A stretch of DNA of 64,000 nt from Calothrix sp. NIES-4101 (GCA_004296455.1 AP018280.1:1364001-1428000); one strand, 5' to 3'; positions 1-10,528 are shown, counted from the first letter of the stretch. Program-made: numbers and translations. Notes: generated by a model from the sequence alone, not told the origin.

Positions 1-879
1 AAGCAAAATCGTCGTATCAATGCCGGAATTTACTGCTTTCGCTGGCAAGATTTAGCCAAGGTATTGCCGCATTTAGAGGCAAATAATGCCCAGAAAGAAT
101 ATTACCTTACCGATGCAGTGACACAGGTTGCTCCTGTCATGGCGGTAGATGTTGAAGATTACCAAGAAATTTTGGGTATTAACGATCGCTTGCAATTAGC
201 TGGCGCTTATGAGATTTTACAAGGACGAATTAAAGAAAGTTGGATGGCTGCTGGTGTAACTATTATTGATCCCAATAGCGTCACAATTGATGAAACAGTT
301 GAATTGCAACCAGATGTAATTATCGAACCACAAACGCATCTGCGAGGTGATACAGTTATCAAAACGGGGTGTCGAATTGGACCTGGAAGTTTAATTGAAA
401 ATAGCGAAATTGGTGAGAACACCACCATCCAATTTTCAGTAATTACCGATAGTATTATTAAATCATCAGTAACAATTGGGCCTTATGCTCACTTGCGCGG
501 ACATGCTCAGGTAAGCGAAGGATGTCGTATTGGTAATTTTGTGGAGTTAAAAAATACGACATTAGGTAATAATACCAAAGTCGCTCATCTATCCTATCTC
601 GGTGATACCATAACCGGAACCAAAGTAAATATTGGCGCAGGAACAATTACCGCCAATTATGATGGTTTTAAAAAGCATCCAACAAAAATAGGCGATCGCA
701 CAGGTACAGGTTCTAATAGCGTCCTTGTCGCGCCCATTAACCTTGGTAATGATGTTTATGTTGCCGCAGGCTCTACAGTCGCTCAAGATATCCCTGATGA
801 TTGTTTAGTAATAGCCCGCGAACGCCCGGTGATGAAGCCCGGTTGGGTAACGAAGAAACGAGAAAGTCAGAGAAAGTAA
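1..879 (+). CDS. glmU: Bifunctional GlmU, C-terminal part (5' end outside window)
   Basis: GlmU makes UDP-N-acetylglucosamine for peptidoglycan: the N-terminal domain uridylates GlcNAc-1-P and the C-terminal domain acetylates glucosamine-1-P. The frame is open from base 1, so the start lies upstream; about 292 residues are visible. The early part (NAGIYCF, then KEYYLTDAV) belongs to the end of the pyrophosphorylase domain. It is followed by the helical link and a long left-handed beta-helix of hexapeptide repeats (for example [18 protein letters not shown]), then the [13 protein letters not shown] and [12 protein letters not shown] motifs characteristic of the GlmU acetyltransferase domain. 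The C-terminus is complete. Downstream lies a purine/pyrimidine-rich spacer, with a convergent asparaginase gene after it. Confidence 0.96.
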   Translation, partial: KQNRRINAGIYCFRWQDLAKVLPHLEANNAQKEYYLTDAVTQVAPVMAVDVEDYQEILGINDRLQLAGAYEILQGRIKESWMAAGVTIIDPNSVTIDETVELQPDVIIEPQTHLRGDTVIKTGCRIGPGSLIENSEIGENTTIQFSVITDSIIKSSVTIGPYAHLRGHAQVSEGCRIGNFVELKNTTLGNNTKVAHLSYLGDTITGTKVNIGAGTITANYDGFKKHPTKIGDRTGTGSNSVLVAPINLGNDVYVAAGSTVAQDIPDDCLVIARERPVMKPGWVTKKRESQRK

Positions 880-965
880 GAAGAATGCGGGGATGCGGGG
901 ACAAGGAAGAAAGAGGTTTTTTATTAATCTCCCCATCTCCCCATCTCCCACTCTCCCTCTCCTTG

Positions 966-1946
966 TCATCCCATTTCCCCGTTCCCAACTTGTGTTCCTT
1001 CGGGAATTTCCAAGGTATCGCCCATCCTTTCACCGTTATGGTAAGCTGCGAGGATGACTTCACTGGTTTTGCCCCAAGCAATATGACCTCTAGCATCAAG
1101 TGCGATCGCGCCTAAGTCTCTTTTATTTGTCTGAGCTTCCGCAAATGATCGCTGCATTGCCTCCTGCAACGACATTCCATCAGTGACACGTACCACTATT
1201 TTGGCTGCCAAGCATTCATCAATAATATCTTCACCAATACCTGTACAGCTAACACCCGCATACTGTGTTGCATAATTTCCCGCCGGCATAGCCGAATCAC
1301 TGACACGACCAATCCGTTCAAAACCTTTTCCACCTGTAGATGTGCCAGCAACTAAGTTACCATGTGTATCCAAAGCAACTACACCAATTGTGCCTCTGCG
1401 GGCTGTGGTACTTTCCGTAAGTTGGCTTTCAAACGATTCATGTTCAGCGAAATCAGATTCAGCGACAACACCAGCCATAGTGCGTTGAAAATTATCTTGG
1501 CGCTCCTGCATCCATTCCTGCAATCGCAAATCAGTTAAACCATTGTAGCTGGGGATTTGTAACTCCCGCGCCAATTCTGCTGCACCATAATCGGAAAGAA
1601 CGCGATCAGGTGAAGATTGTAAATATTGGGCTAATTCAATGGGGTTTTTAACCCGCGAAATATTAATCACACCACTAAAACGTTGAGATGTACCATCCAT
1701 CAAAGAAGCACTCATCCGGATTTGCCCGTCGGATTGTAGTACCGAACCCGTACCAGCATTAAAACGGGGATTGTCTTCTAACAATTGACAACCGAGTACA
1801 ACCGCCTCCTTAGCGCTGCCACCCGATGTCAGCAAAGCATAAACTTCCTCAATGACTTTATAGAGCGATCGCCTAACTACTTCAACTCCACCTTTACCTT
1901 TAAGTGAACTACCTGCTCCACCATGAATAATTAATTTAGGTTGCAC
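966..1946 (-). CDS. iaaA: Isoaspartyl peptidase / plant-type L-asparaginase
   Basis: An Ntn-hydrolase that removes isoaspartyl residues from dipeptides and hydrolyses asparagine. The 326-residue length fits the family. The N-terminus carries the IHGGAG motif, FNAGTGSVL lies near residue 62, and the autocleavage site is the RRGTIGVVALD stretch, with Thr186 as the expected new N-terminal nucleophile, followed by a GTSTGG stretch typical of the small subunit. The chosen start is GTG, with a GGAG-like ribosome site about 8 nt upstream. In heterocystous cyanobacteria this enzyme acts on beta-aspartyl-arginine from cyanophycin breakdown; that role is family knowledge and is not shown here. The gene is convergent with glmU. 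Confidence 0.93.
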   Translation of the reverse strand: MQPKLIIHGGAGSSLKGKGGVEVVRRSLYKVIEEVYALLTSGGSAKEAVVLGCQLLEDNPRFNAGTGSVLQSDGQIRMSASLMDGTSQRFSGVINISRVKNPIELAQYLQSSPDRVLSDYGAAELARELQIPSYNGLTDLRLQEWMQERQDNFQRTMAGVVAESDFAEHESFESQLTESTTARRGTIGVVALDTHGNLVAGTSTGGKGFERIGRVSDSAMPAGNYATQYAGVSCTGIGEDIIDECLAAKIVVRVTDGMSLQEAMQRSFAEAQTNKRDLGAIALDARGHIAWGKTSEVILAAYHNGERMGDTLEIPEGTQVGNGEMG

Positions 1947-2146
1947 CTTATAACTCCGTTTTTATACTTAATTGTTGGGAATTGGTAATTGAATGACGCG
2001 GAAACGGTAAGCACTTAATTGTATGGGTTTCACCCCTTGTGTCAAGTAGTCTGGAGATACGGGGAAAGGGAGAGGGAAAAATAGTGTTTAAATATTTCTC
2101 AGTGTCTCCGCATTTTCCTGTCCCTTCACCTGCCACTCGTCATTCA

Positions 2147-2308
2147 CTAATCATCTGTTGTAACCTGCGATCGTCGGCGACGGCATCGTTCGGAGCAATA
2201 TTTTACCTCGTCCCAGCACTTTTGCCATTTTTTTCGCCAGGTAAAAGGTAGTCCACATACAGGACAAATTTTGCTAGGCAAATCAGATTTTGAACGAGTG
2301 CGTCCCAT
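2147..2308 (-). CDS. DUF2256 mini-protein (53 aa, zinc-ribbon-like)
   Basis: A 53-residue ORF. It contains [16 protein letters not shown] followed by [12 protein letters not shown], the signature of DUF2256: a CxxC pair, a tryptophan-rich basic middle, and a CxxxC pair followed by an arginine run. The paired cysteines suggest a small zinc-binding fold. Function is unknown; family members are often found near photolyase or cryptochrome genes, but none is seen here. It starts with ATG and is transcribed towards the asparaginase gene. Confidence is high because the motif is very specific. Confidence 0.88.
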   Translation of the reverse strand: MGRTRSKSDLPSKICPVCGLPFTWRKKWQKCWDEVKYCSERCRRRRSQVTTDD

Positions 2309-2458
2309 ATAACTCAATATTTATAATTAACAATAGTGTAAACGCGGAAGCATTTATTTAAATTTTGTCAATATATCTGGGGCTAGATACGGAAAATTAC
2401 TGATTCATGTAGTAGTTGGGTAATAAGACTTCAAAAGCTTTAACAAGCACCCAACTCG

Positions 2459-3040
2459 ATGAGAAAATCGGATTTTGTCAAAATTATAACAATCTTATTA
2501 ATGGTATGTGGCGGAATTGGGCTAGTTGGAGGAGGCTTTGTTCTGAGTCAAGCATTGGACAAAAGCCAAGAAACCAAAATAGTTAAAGATAGTAATAAGT
2601 ATGGTGATATTCGCTACAAACTTTGGTCAGAACGTAAACAAATAAGTCATTTTCCGGAAGCCATACCAGCCGACGCCACGAATGTTCGTCTCGTTTATTT
2701 TCCCCCATCCACACAAGGCGGGAGTGCTTTCCAGGTAAAATTCAAACAACCGCAAAAGACTATCGCTAGCGCGATCGCCAAATATAGGACTACGGCGAAG
2801 TACAAATACAAGGGTGGTGATACTAACGACCACAGTAATCAAGCAAATGGTGTACCCACAACATTCTTTTATACTAGCGAAGATACTGAAAATGCATCCT
2901 TTCCCCCAGATTACGATGTATTTGTATTAGGCGCAGAAGACAAAGGGCAACAAGAATTTAAGTGGAATCACGGTTATAGTTATGGGGTTGCAATTAGTCG
3001 TTTAGATTCGACAATTGTTTATTGGGCAGAAGCTTGGTAA
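2459..3040 (+). CDS. Unknown protein with N-terminal membrane anchor
   Basis: A 193-residue protein not assigned to a family. Residues about 8-31 form a glycine-rich hydrophobic helix (TILLMVCGGIGLVGGGFVL) preceded by a basic N-terminus, so it is probably anchored in the membrane with the rest outside the cytoplasm. The soluble part is rich in Tyr and Lys and lacks cysteines and obvious catalytic motifs. ATG is the only reasonable start. It stands alone, ending before a strong hairpin at 3204-3230 and a convergent ATPase gene. Confidence 0.7.
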   Translation: MRKSDFVKIITILLMVCGGIGLVGGGFVLSQALDKSQETKIVKDSNKYGDIRYKLWSERKQISHFPEAIPADATNVRLVYFPPSTQGGSAFQVKFKQPQKTIASAIAKYRTTAKYKYKGGDTNDHSNQANGVPTTFFYTSEDTENASFPPDYDVFVLGAEDKGQQEFKWNHGYSYGVAISRLDSTIVYWAEAW

Positions 3041-3070
3041 TTTAATTTCGATTTTGGATTAAATCATATC

Positions 3071-3160
3071 TGTCTAAATTACTGACGATTAAAATTTATC
3101 CACGTTTCTAAGTCTCTGTGTCCGTCTGAATGATAAATATTTAACCGCACATAATATTTC
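3071..3160. repeat. Dispersed spacer repeat, uninterrupted copy
   Basis: This stretch (ACGATTAAAATTT, then AAGTCTCTGTGT, then AATGATAAATA-TTTAACCG) recurs at 57424-57492 plus 59000-59022, where the second copy is split by the IS66 element. The two copies are about 80 percent identical by eye. Neither copy encodes a protein. Confidence 0.6.
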
Positions 3161-3203
3161 TCTACGAGCCGTCGCTTGTGCGTCTATGGATTTTAAGTGA
3201 TGC

Positions 3204-3230
3204 TCACTCCCATGTAGAGTATGGGAGTGA
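3204..3230. terminator. Perfect 10-bp hairpin between convergent genes
   Basis: TCACTCCCAT and ATGGGAGTGA form a perfect 10-bp stem with a 7-nt loop. It sits between the convergent gene ends at 3040 and 3269. No T-tract follows on either strand, so a rho-independent terminator is only a possibility; an mRNA-stabilising hairpin is the alternative. Confidence 0.4.
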
Positions 3231-3268
3231 AATATCAGATGTTCTACCTTCTAATTTATCTGACGAAC

Positions 3269-4471
3269 TTAAACAAATTTTTGTGTAAACTCACACATTA
3301 AGTCTACACGACCTTTACGTAACATTGCGGGGTCGAGACGCTCAGTAGTATTACAAGTCATGAGGATAACTAGACGCTGTTGGATGTGAATACCACCTTC
3401 ATCAATGACACTCTGATAAAGGGTTCCATCCAATAAACTCAATATGTGCTCCGTCTTATTGTTATACTGTGCGACTTCAGAGGCACGGTTTTGAGCTAGG
3501 TTGTCAGCCTCATTAATAATGATACAGATACGTTCTAAATATGTAGGCGGCACAAAATTTGCGATCGCATCATGGTCGAGAATAAAAATGACGTACCCTA
3601 AAGGCATTAAAATCTCTTTAGCAACAGCTTGTGTCCATACTGTTTTTCCAGTTCCCGGTTCTCCATGCACCAATACAGCTAGCTGATTTTGGTTGAGAAC
3701 AGTTTGCTGTACTGCATCGGTAAAATCTTGGATGCTGTTGGGAAAACTGCGAATGGGAAATTGACTGTGAACCTTACCAACGCGACTTTGATATCCACTT
3801 AGCATTACCGCCAAATCGTAAGTGGATTTGTTAATTAATGGCGCAAGATTTTTTGCCATTAAAGTATAATGTCGCCTACCCCGATCATAAGGGTCAATTT
3901 GCAACCAAACGTCATATTTTGACCAATAGGCAAACACTGTATTGAGAACATCAAGACGTTCCCAATTAATAAACTTTTCGACAGGGAAATAAAAATCCCG
4001 CTCTGAATAATATTGCGTAATTATATCAGGACGACTGAGTATTTCCAGGCTTCGCAAAACAGTAATTTCTTGCAAACGATTGAGTACATAGTCAATGGGA
4101 ATACTGTTGCGACTGACAAACTGTACAATTGGTGTTTCCGTACTCAAAATATCTTTGTAGCGATGGTCAGGTGTGAGCGGTTCCGGAGTAATATAATTCC
4201 AATATTTCTCCAATTCCCCACGAGTATAATCTGAAGCCACATTTAAGATATTTGCCCACCAAGCATATTGTTTTCGTCCCAAAGCATCCGCATAATAGCT
4301 CGCAAGGTTAACACTTTTTTGCGTCAACTCATGGGTATCATTTTGAAACAGTTGCCAGAAATATCCTATATCAAAATCCCGTCGAAAAGGTCGCCAACCA
4401 CTAGAAAGTAAGTTATGACGATTTCTATTTTCGGCAGAACCGTCATTGCCTCTAAAATAATCAAAATCCAT
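3269..4471 (-). CDS. Stand-alone AAA+ family ATPase
   Basis: A 400-residue protein. The first 250 residues are not recognised. The C-terminal 150 are an AAA+ core: Walker A GEPGTGKT, a Walker B-like hydrophobic strand ending in NEAD (the usual first Asp is Asn), a sensor-1 strand MTCNT, and an RLDPAMLRKGRVD segment matching the second region of homology with arginine-finger-type residues. The order resembles the BCS1/FtsH-like clade of AAA proteins. The protein ends soon after, so the usual helical lid is short. Substrate and partner are unknown. A divergent small membrane-protein gene begins 530 bp away. A chaperone or remodelling role is an inference from the family only. Confidence 0.85.
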   Translation of the reverse strand: MDFDYFRGNDGSAENRNRHNLLSSGWRPFRRDFDIGYFWQLFQNDTHELTQKSVNLASYYADALGRKQYAWWANILNVASDYTRGELEKYWNYITPEPLTPDHRYKDILSTETPIVQFVSRNSIPIDYVLNRLQEITVLRSLEILSRPDIITQYYSERDFYFPVEKFINWERLDVLNTVFAYWSKYDVWLQIDPYDRGRRHYTLMAKNLAPLINKSTYDLAVMLSGYQSRVGKVHSQFPIRSFPNSIQDFTDAVQQTVLNQNQLAVLVHGEPGTGKTVWTQAVAKEILMPLGYVIFILDHDAIANFVPPTYLERICIIINEADNLAQNRASEVAQYNNKTEHILSLLDGTLYQSVIDEGGIHIQQRLVILMTCNTTERLDPAMLRKGRVDLMCEFTQKFV

Positions 4472-4999
4472 ATTTCAGACTTATATATCAGACTTAATAT
4501 CGTGTTTTAATTCGGACTAGTATTAAGCATCGGGTGAGGATACTCGCAAAGACACTACTGGTTTCAGTAAGCGTACTATAAACTACTTATATCTAACTCG
4601 CCAGAGTATAAAAGCGTCTTTCACCTGCAATCCCTACCTTCCCTAGTTTTACTCATTTTTTTAAATTAAGCTTTATTGAGTAAACATTAAGTTAGATTAA
4701 TATTCACTGCAAAAACCGAATCAACAAGGAATGCGATCGCATTTATTAATTTAAAAACTAACCGTATATTTACTTAAAATTCTTCGATTTGCAATCAAAC
4801 AACACATTGAACAATATATTTTTTAATTTTTACCTACTTTTGTATTACATTGTAGTATGTAAGCTTGATGATGTCAACTTTGCGGGAAAATCCAGTCTTA
4901 TTTTATCTATCCTTTACTGATTATCCATTGTCCTTGTTTATGATTGATGTAAGCACAAACACCCCCTTAATCAAAGATAGCTTTTGAGGAGATAGAAAG
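4472..4999. other. 528-bp intergenic region, AT-rich
   Basis: A divergent spacer between the AAA+ ATPase and the small membrane-protein gene. It is AT-rich, contains one HIP1 octamer near 4733, and should hold both promoters. No small ORF with a convincing ribosome site and no RNA gene was recognised. Confidence 0.5.
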
Positions 5000-5431
5000 G
5001 TGAATGATTTAGGCAAAAAACGATTAGATACAACTTTAGCGATCGCCACTTATGCTATTGGTAGTGCCACAGCTGCCGCCGCACCAACTCCTGGAGGAGA
5101 AATCCCCAAACAAATTTTGTTAACCGCTTCCGATATCTTAATGTATACAAAAATTTGGCGTATTTATTTTGAAGAAGACTTATCGAATAAAAGCGTTGTC
5201 GAGATGCTGACAGAATTAGGTTTAGTCAGTGCAGTTGGTGCCGGAAGTGCTTATGTGATTAGCAAAGCCAGCACAGCTATTTTAAAAGAAATTGCGAATT
5301 GGACAGGCCCTATCGGTTGGGGAATTGTAGCTGCGATCGCAGGTTCATTATCGGGTTTATTTGGTGCAGCTTGGGCATTGTATTGCGATAATTTATACAA
5401 TCAAAAACATTCTCAACCGATTGAAAGTTAG
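5000..5431 (+). CDS. Unknown small membrane-associated protein
   Basis: A 143-residue protein with no family assignment. It shows an Ala-rich segment (residues 12-31), a hydrophobic Gly/Ala helix near residues 73-95, and a strongly hydrophobic C-terminal segment (GWGIVAAIAGSLSGLFGAAWAL). Such Gly/Ala-rich segments suggest a helical-hairpin membrane protein. The start is GTG, preceded by GAGGAGATAGAAAG, which offers a good ribosome site. It lies between the AAA+ ATPase (divergent) and a convergent restriction-type gene. No functional claim is made. Confidence 0.65.
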   Translation: MNDLGKKRLDTTLAIATYAIGSATAAAAPTPGGEIPKQILLTASDILMYTKIWRIYFEEDLSNKSVVEMLTELGLVSAVGAGSAYVISKASTAILKEIANWTGPIGWGIVAAIAGSLSGLFGAAWALYCDNLYNQKHSQPIES

Positions 5432-5455
5432 AGAGAAGATACTATTTAGATATTC

Positions 5456-5546
5456 AGGACTTACGCAAGTCCAACGTATTTCCGTCATTGGGACGTAAGG
5501 AATCAATCTCAAAGTCTTATTTACTTGTTACGATTGCGTAAGTCCT
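5456..5546. repeat. 91-bp MITE-like element with 13-bp inverted ends
   Basis: The ends AGGACTTACGCAA (5456-5468) and TTGCGTAAGTCCT (5534-5546) are perfect inverted repeats, and the match extends imperfectly through TATT on both sides. The interior encodes nothing. ACTTACGCA-type termini are common on small non-autonomous elements in cyanobacteria. No clear target duplication could be defined. Confidence 0.65.
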
Positions 5547-5693
5547 AATATTTTTGAGTTACACCACATAATTAGAAAATACGTGTTTTTCTTGATATCG
5601 AAGGTAGTGTTGTTGCAATCCTATGGAAAGTAACAATCAATTTCTTTGCTATGTAAAACCCTTTGAAAAGTTGCATAGTTAAAATAACTTCAG

Positions 5694-7400
5694 TTACCTT
5701 GACCATCGTTTAATCGCAATATTTGCTAAATATTTGCCACGTTTCTTTATTTCTTCCTCATTCCACATTTCCAATTTATGGAAATATTTATTCAGACTAA
5801 CATTACTCTTATTGGTAAAATATTTGACTTTTTCATCAAATGGCTTATTTGATAATTCTGCATTATAAGCAGTAAGAGTTAGATTACCTAATGTATGAAG
5901 CCATTTTGTCTTTATACTCATATGGCTTGTTCCTAACATATTTTTCCAAGGTTGTGTTAGGGTTTGCGGCATAACATGCTCAATAGTCAGTTCCTTAGTA
6001 ATAACCTGTTCTTTACTCAAGGTTTTTTCAATATTTTCTAGTAAAAATTTTACCCTATCATTAGCTGTTGAACTTTTACTATTATAAAGCTGTTCTTCAA
6101 TCAAGGCTTGACAAAATAAAATATCATCAGGAAAAACTTTATTCCCAGTATAACTGATGAGAACACTGCGTAAACCAGAGACTAAATTATCTGGTTTAGA
6201 TTCAATGATTTGTTTGTATAAATTATCGAAAATTTGGCTTAATGCTCTAGTCGAAATTTTACATAACCATCGACGAACAAAATAAGATTCTAGAATATCT
6301 ATAATTTCTTTAAAATCATCCAAAGATATTTTATTTGTTTCGTAGTCGTGATAAATATTTAACAGAAAAATATGGCAGGTCGTAAAGTCTAGCCGCTTCA
6401 ATCTTTCATGCCGTTGCTTTAGACTATATTCTGGTTCATTCTCTGGAAAGTTAAGACGTAGATAATAGTATGCAAATTGAATTAATTTTTTCAATTCTTC
6501 GTAAAATTTTTTGTTATCATTTTTAAAAACATCAAAGCGTTTTTTAATTGTTTGGTAAACAGATTTTTCACTGATTGATTCACCATCTTTTCGTAAGTAA
6601 AACCAAAATGCGTTAGTTAATTCTTTGGCGTAGAGCTTTTCCATTTTCTGCTTAAAACTGTTTTGCAGAGGTAGCCAATCATTGTTGTAAACATCTTCCC
6701 TTTTTTCTTTAGGTAAATTCATAAATAGATAATTGCGAACTAAATCTGCTTGACTTAAATCTTCTCCTTTATTATTTAAGCTTTCAAATATTAGGTATGG
6801 ATTATCACTACTATCAGTTGTAATATTGACTAAAACTAAACATTCTAAAACTATATTTTTTAATTTTAAATAATCTAGCTCTATCTCCTCTTCTGGGTCT
6901 GGTTTCTTCAGTTTGCTATCAAAGAATTTGTAGGCATCATATATTTGCCCTCCTTTTTTAATATCCTTAATAGATTTATTATTGATCAGACTTTTATATA
7001 CATCACAATCATCTTGGGTTGGTAATATTTTATAAAATTCATCTCCCTTCTGGTATTTATTTATTAGATAAAATTCATTAATCTGTTCTGAGATTTGCTT
7101 ATCTACTTTTTTAAGAAAAGTACGTAATGAAGCTAATAAAATACTTAAAGTAGTTAAACGTTGTTGTCCATCAACTACAACAAAGGGTGTAATCCCATCT
7201 GCTGTTCCTAACTCTGCTTGAGTGACTATAGGACCTAAAAAATAAGAGCCTTTAACCTCATCGTTATAAATTTTCATTAAATCTCCCCATAAAGTTTCCC
7301 AATGTTCCTTTTGCCAAGAATATGGACGTTGAAATAGGGGGATTTGAAACTGTTTTCCACCTTCAAGTAAGTTACGTAACGTAGTTTCAGATGCTTTCAT
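5694..7400 (-). CDS. GmrSD-type DUF262-DUF1524 restriction protein
   Basis: A 568-residue single-chain protein of the GmrSD/BrxU-like type IV group, which cleaves modified (for example glucosylated) DNA using NTP. The N-terminal DUF262 (ParB-like) domain shows FQRPYSW at 23-29 and DGQQRLTTL at 77-85, the nucleotide-handling motif. The C-terminal DUF1524 nuclease has an HNH-like EHVMPQ with His475, then HTLGNLTLTAYNAELSN. Both key motifs are intact, so it may be active. It is clearly more AT- and Lys-rich than its neighbours acnB and the ferredoxin, consistent with acquisition. No methyltransferase or BREX/Ssp partner is present. Antiphage defence is inferred from the family. Confidence 0.9.
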   Translation of the reverse strand: MKASETTLRNLLEGGKQFQIPLFQRPYSWQKEHWETLWGDLMKIYNDEVKGSYFLGPIVTQAELGTADGITPFVVVDGQQRLTTLSILLASLRTFLKKVDKQISEQINEFYLINKYQKGDEFYKILPTQDDCDVYKSLINNKSIKDIKKGGQIYDAYKFFDSKLKKPDPEEEIELDYLKLKNIVLECLVLVNITTDSSDNPYLIFESLNNKGEDLSQADLVRNYLFMNLPKEKREDVYNNDWLPLQNSFKQKMEKLYAKELTNAFWFYLRKDGESISEKSVYQTIKKRFDVFKNDNKKFYEELKKLIQFAYYYLRLNFPENEPEYSLKQRHERLKRLDFTTCHIFLLNIYHDYETNKISLDDFKEIIDILESYFVRRWLCKISTRALSQIFDNLYKQIIESKPDNLVSGLRSVLISYTGNKVFPDDILFCQALIEEQLYNSKSSTANDRVKFLLENIEKTLSKEQVITKELTIEHVMPQTLTQPWKNMLGTSHMSIKTKWLHTLGNLTLTAYNAELSNKPFDEKVKYFTNKSNVSLNKYFHKLEMWNEEEIKKRGKYLANIAIKRWSR

Positions 7401-7539
7401 GCTGTATAATTAGTTTATGTGCTAATATATACTTATCATATTTATTAGATTAAAGATAAACAAATTCTATTTTTGTTGAAAAATTAAGTATAAAAATTCT
7501 TACTCACCGAAGCGGAGATTGTCTAATGAAATATTTAAG

Positions 7540-7582
7540 AAAATAAAATCTTGCCTCCTTCCCTCTGAGGGAAGAAGGGTAG
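7540..7582 (-). terminator. Weak hairpin after acnB
   Basis: CTTCCC and GGGAAG around 7557-7573 form a short stem just downstream of the acnB stop on the minus strand. The following T-rich run is poor, so this is a weak terminator candidate. Confidence 0.3.
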
Positions 7583-7597
7583 AGTCTTAGGTCATTA

Positions 7598-10243
7598 TTA
7601 CTTCATACTCACCTCCAAAATCTTGGCTTCTTCCTCCTTACTAATTACCCTACCTTCATCTTCAAAACCTGATATTTGATTAAAGTTCAAATAACGATAC
7701 AAATTATCAGCAAATGGCTGTATTTTCTCCCCAACAATATCTAAATATTCCTGCACAGTGGGAATCCTTCCGAGCAACGCACATACTGCTGCTAACTCTG
7801 CCGAACCTAGGTAAACTTGAGCATCTTTACCCATACGGTTATTGAAGTTTCTCGTAGAGGTTGAAAACACCGTTGTCCCATCTGCAACTCTGGCTTGATT
7901 TCCCATACATAAGCTACATCCTGGCATTTCTGTCCGCGCATTTGCCGCTACAAAAATGTCGTAAACCCCTTCTTTTTTCAATTGGGTTTCATCCATACGA
8001 GTCGGTGGTGCAATCCACAATCTGGCATTGACTTTTCCCGCACCTTCTAATACTTTTGCTGTCGCCCGATAATGTCCAATATTTGTCATGCAGGAACCAA
8101 CAAATACTTCTTGTACAGGATCATTGGCAACTTCCGAGAGTAATTTGATATTATCAGGGTCGTTAGGTGCAGCAACAATTGGTTCTTTAATTTCGTTCAA
8201 ATCAATCTCAATTACTTCCGCGTATTCTGCATCAGCATCAGCCTCCATTAATACTGGGTTTGCCAGCCATTCCTCCATTTTGGCAACGCGACGCATAATG
8301 GTTCGGGCATCACCGTAACCTCGTGCCACCATATTTTTCAGCAGTGAAACATTGGAACGAATATATTCAGCCACAGTATCAATACTGAGTTTAATAGTAC
8401 AACCAGCACACGATCGCTCAGCGGATGCATCGGTAAGTTCAAATGCTTGTTCGACTTTTAAATCTGGTAAACCCTCAATTTCCAAAATTTTGCCAGCAAA
8501 GATGTTTTTCTTATTCTTTTTCTCGACTGTTAATAAACCTTTTTGAATGGCGACGTAGGGAATTGCGTTGACGATATCTCGGAGGGTGACACCTGGTTGT
8601 AATTCACCTTTGAAGCGCACCAATACTGATTCCGGCATATCTAAGGGCATTACCCCCAAAGCGGCGGCAAATGCAACTAAACCAGAACCTGCCGGGAAGG
8701 ATATACCTAAGGGGAAGCGGGTGTGGGAGTCGCCACCTGTGCCGACGGTGTCAGGTAGGAGCATCCGGTTTAACCATGAGTGGATGATACCATCGCCGGG
8801 ACGCAATGCCACGCCACCCCGTTGGGCAATAAAGTCGGGAAGTTCGGCATGGGTTTTGATATCAACGGGTTTGGGGTATGCTGCGGTGTGACAGAAACTC
8901 TGCATGACTAAGTCTGCGGAGAAACCTAAACAAGCAAGTTCTTTGAGTTCGTCACGGGTCATAGGTCCTGTGGTATCTTGGGAACCAACGGTAGTCATAA
9001 TCGGTTCGCAGGATGTACCGGGGCGTACTCCAGGTAAACCGCAGGCTTTCCCGACCATTTTTTGCGCGAGTGTGTAGCCTTTTCCAGTGTCTTGTGGTTG
9101 TTGGGGGCGGGTGAAAATATAGCTGGGTGATAAACCTAATGCTGCACGGGTTTTATCGGTGAGGGTACGTCCAATTAAGAGGGGTATGCGTCCACCTGCG
9201 CGAACTTCATCTAGGATAGTGTCGGGCTTGAGTTGGAAAGTAGAGATGATTTCGCCGGCTTCGTTAGTAATTTCACCTTTGTAAGGGTAAATAGTAATTA
9301 CCATCCCTGTTTCCATCTTGGAGACATCGCATTCGATGGGTAATGCGCCTGCGTCTTCGGCGGTATTGAAGAAAATGGGGGCGATGGTACCACCCAGTAT
9401 GTAGCCACCTGCCCGTTTGTTGGGGACACAGGGAATATCGTTACCCATATGCCAGAGGACTGAATTAATCGCCGATTTGCGGGAGGAACCAGTACCAACG
9501 ACATCACCAACGTAAGCAACTGGATATCCTTTCTCTTTCAACTTCGCGATCGTTTCTAAGCTTCCCGGTTGCCGACTTTCCAACATTGCCAGTGCGTGCA
9601 TGGGAATATCGGGACGGGTGGTAGCGTGTTGGGCGGGAGATAAATCGTCGGTGTTGGTTTCTCCAGGGACTTTAAAAACTGTGACATTAATAAACGCTGG
9701 TAACTGGGGACGAGAGGTAAACCATTCTGCTTCTGCCCAGGAGTCAACTACACGCTTGGCAAAGGGGTTAGTTTGGGATAATTCCACCACATCGTGAAAG
9801 GCATCATACACTAACAAAATTTTGCTTAAAGCGGCGGCGGCATAGGCTGCGATTGGTTCTTTTCCTTGTCCACCCATGACTAAAGGTGTTGCTGATGATG
9901 TGGAAACCGATACGGTGGGAACTTGGAGTAAATCAATTAATGATTGGACATTGTAACCACCCATCATTGTCCCTAACAATTCCACAGCTTCAATTGGGGA
10001 AACCAGGGGACTACTAATTTCTTCTTTGGCAATACCTGTTAGGAAAGCAGCTTTGACATATGCGGCGGCATCAACACCAGGAGGAATTCTGTCTCGTAAT
10101 AATTCCAGTAATACCTGTTCCTCACCTACTGGTGGATTTTTCAGTAATTCGCACAATTCTGATGTTTGCTTTGCATCTAGCGGCAATGGGGGTATTCCTA
10201 ATGCGGCTCTCTCTTCAAGGTGTTTGCGGTATGATTCCAACAT
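7598..10243 (-). CDS. acnB: Aconitate hydratase B
   Basis: The TCA-cycle enzyme interconverting citrate and isocitrate, also able to use 2-methylisocitrate. The protein is 881 residues from the ATG that gives [16 protein letters not shown], matching the known start of AcnB; GGAG lies 7 nt upstream. AcnB-specific features are visible: the N-terminal HEAT-like domain, the swivel domain placed N-terminally (unlike AcnA), and the 4Fe-4S ligands in [12 protein letters not shown] and [13 protein letters not shown]. It is the usual cyanobacterial aconitase. A 2Fe-2S ferredoxin gene lies divergently about 285 bp away. Confidence 0.97.
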   Translation of the reverse strand: MLESYRKHLEERAALGIPPLPLDAKQTSELCELLKNPPVGEEQVLLELLRDRIPPGVDAAAYVKAAFLTGIAKEEISSPLVSPIEAVELLGTMMGGYNVQSLIDLLQVPTVSVSTSSATPLVMGGQGKEPIAAYAAAALSKILLVYDAFHDVVELSQTNPFAKRVVDSWAEAEWFTSRPQLPAFINVTVFKVPGETNTDDLSPAQHATTRPDIPMHALAMLESRQPGSLETIAKLKEKGYPVAYVGDVVGTGSSRKSAINSVLWHMGNDIPCVPNKRAGGYILGGTIAPIFFNTAEDAGALPIECDVSKMETGMVITIYPYKGEITNEAGEIISTFQLKPDTILDEVRAGGRIPLLIGRTLTDKTRAALGLSPSYIFTRPQQPQDTGKGYTLAQKMVGKACGLPGVRPGTSCEPIMTTVGSQDTTGPMTRDELKELACLGFSADLVMQSFCHTAAYPKPVDIKTHAELPDFIAQRGGVALRPGDGIIHSWLNRMLLPDTVGTGGDSHTRFPLGISFPAGSGLVAFAAALGVMPLDMPESVLVRFKGELQPGVTLRDIVNAIPYVAIQKGLLTVEKKNKKNIFAGKILEIEGLPDLKVEQAFELTDASAERSCAGCTIKLSIDTVAEYIRSNVSLLKNMVARGYGDARTIMRRVAKMEEWLANPVLMEADADAEYAEVIEIDLNEIKEPIVAAPNDPDNIKLLSEVANDPVQEVFVGSCMTNIGHYRATAKVLEGAGKVNARLWIAPPTRMDETQLKKEGVYDIFVAANARTEMPGCSLCMGNQARVADGTTVFSTSTRNFNNRMGKDAQVYLGSAELAAVCALLGRIPTVQEYLDIVGEKIQPFADNLYRYLNFNQISGFEDEGRVISKEEEAKILEVSMK

Positions 10244-10528
10244 TCTGCGCTCCAAAATTCAATCCAAAAATTACTAGTGCTGGCAATTACTTTTGCATTT
10301 GTCAAGATATTCAATCTCACAGAGATTTAATCGATAAAATATAAATGCACTGTGTTTTTAGTTTAGGTGTTTGTTAGCCAAAGACTTATCACGATCGCAA
10401 TATTGCCAATTTTTAATTGCGATCGAGGCGCTTTACCATAACTCCTAATTCCAGTTTAATATTTTGGTGGAATACCGTTTTTAAGTTAGAATATTGCTTC
10501 TGTTGGTAACAGCGTACTATTTTTTGAT

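Noticed and set aside
880-965. Purine/pyrimidine-rich stretch between glmU and the asparaginase gene as a CRISPR-like or regulatory repeat
   Set aside because: Irregular GGGGATGCGGGG and CTCCCCATCT filler without constant spacers; also seen at 2048-2110, 28735-28765 and 43560-43612. It is ordinary Nostocales low-complexity spacer.
2039-2251. 70-codon plus-strand ORF over the DUF2256 region
   Set aside because: The opposite strand carries the highly specific DUF2256 protein; this frame is a shadow.
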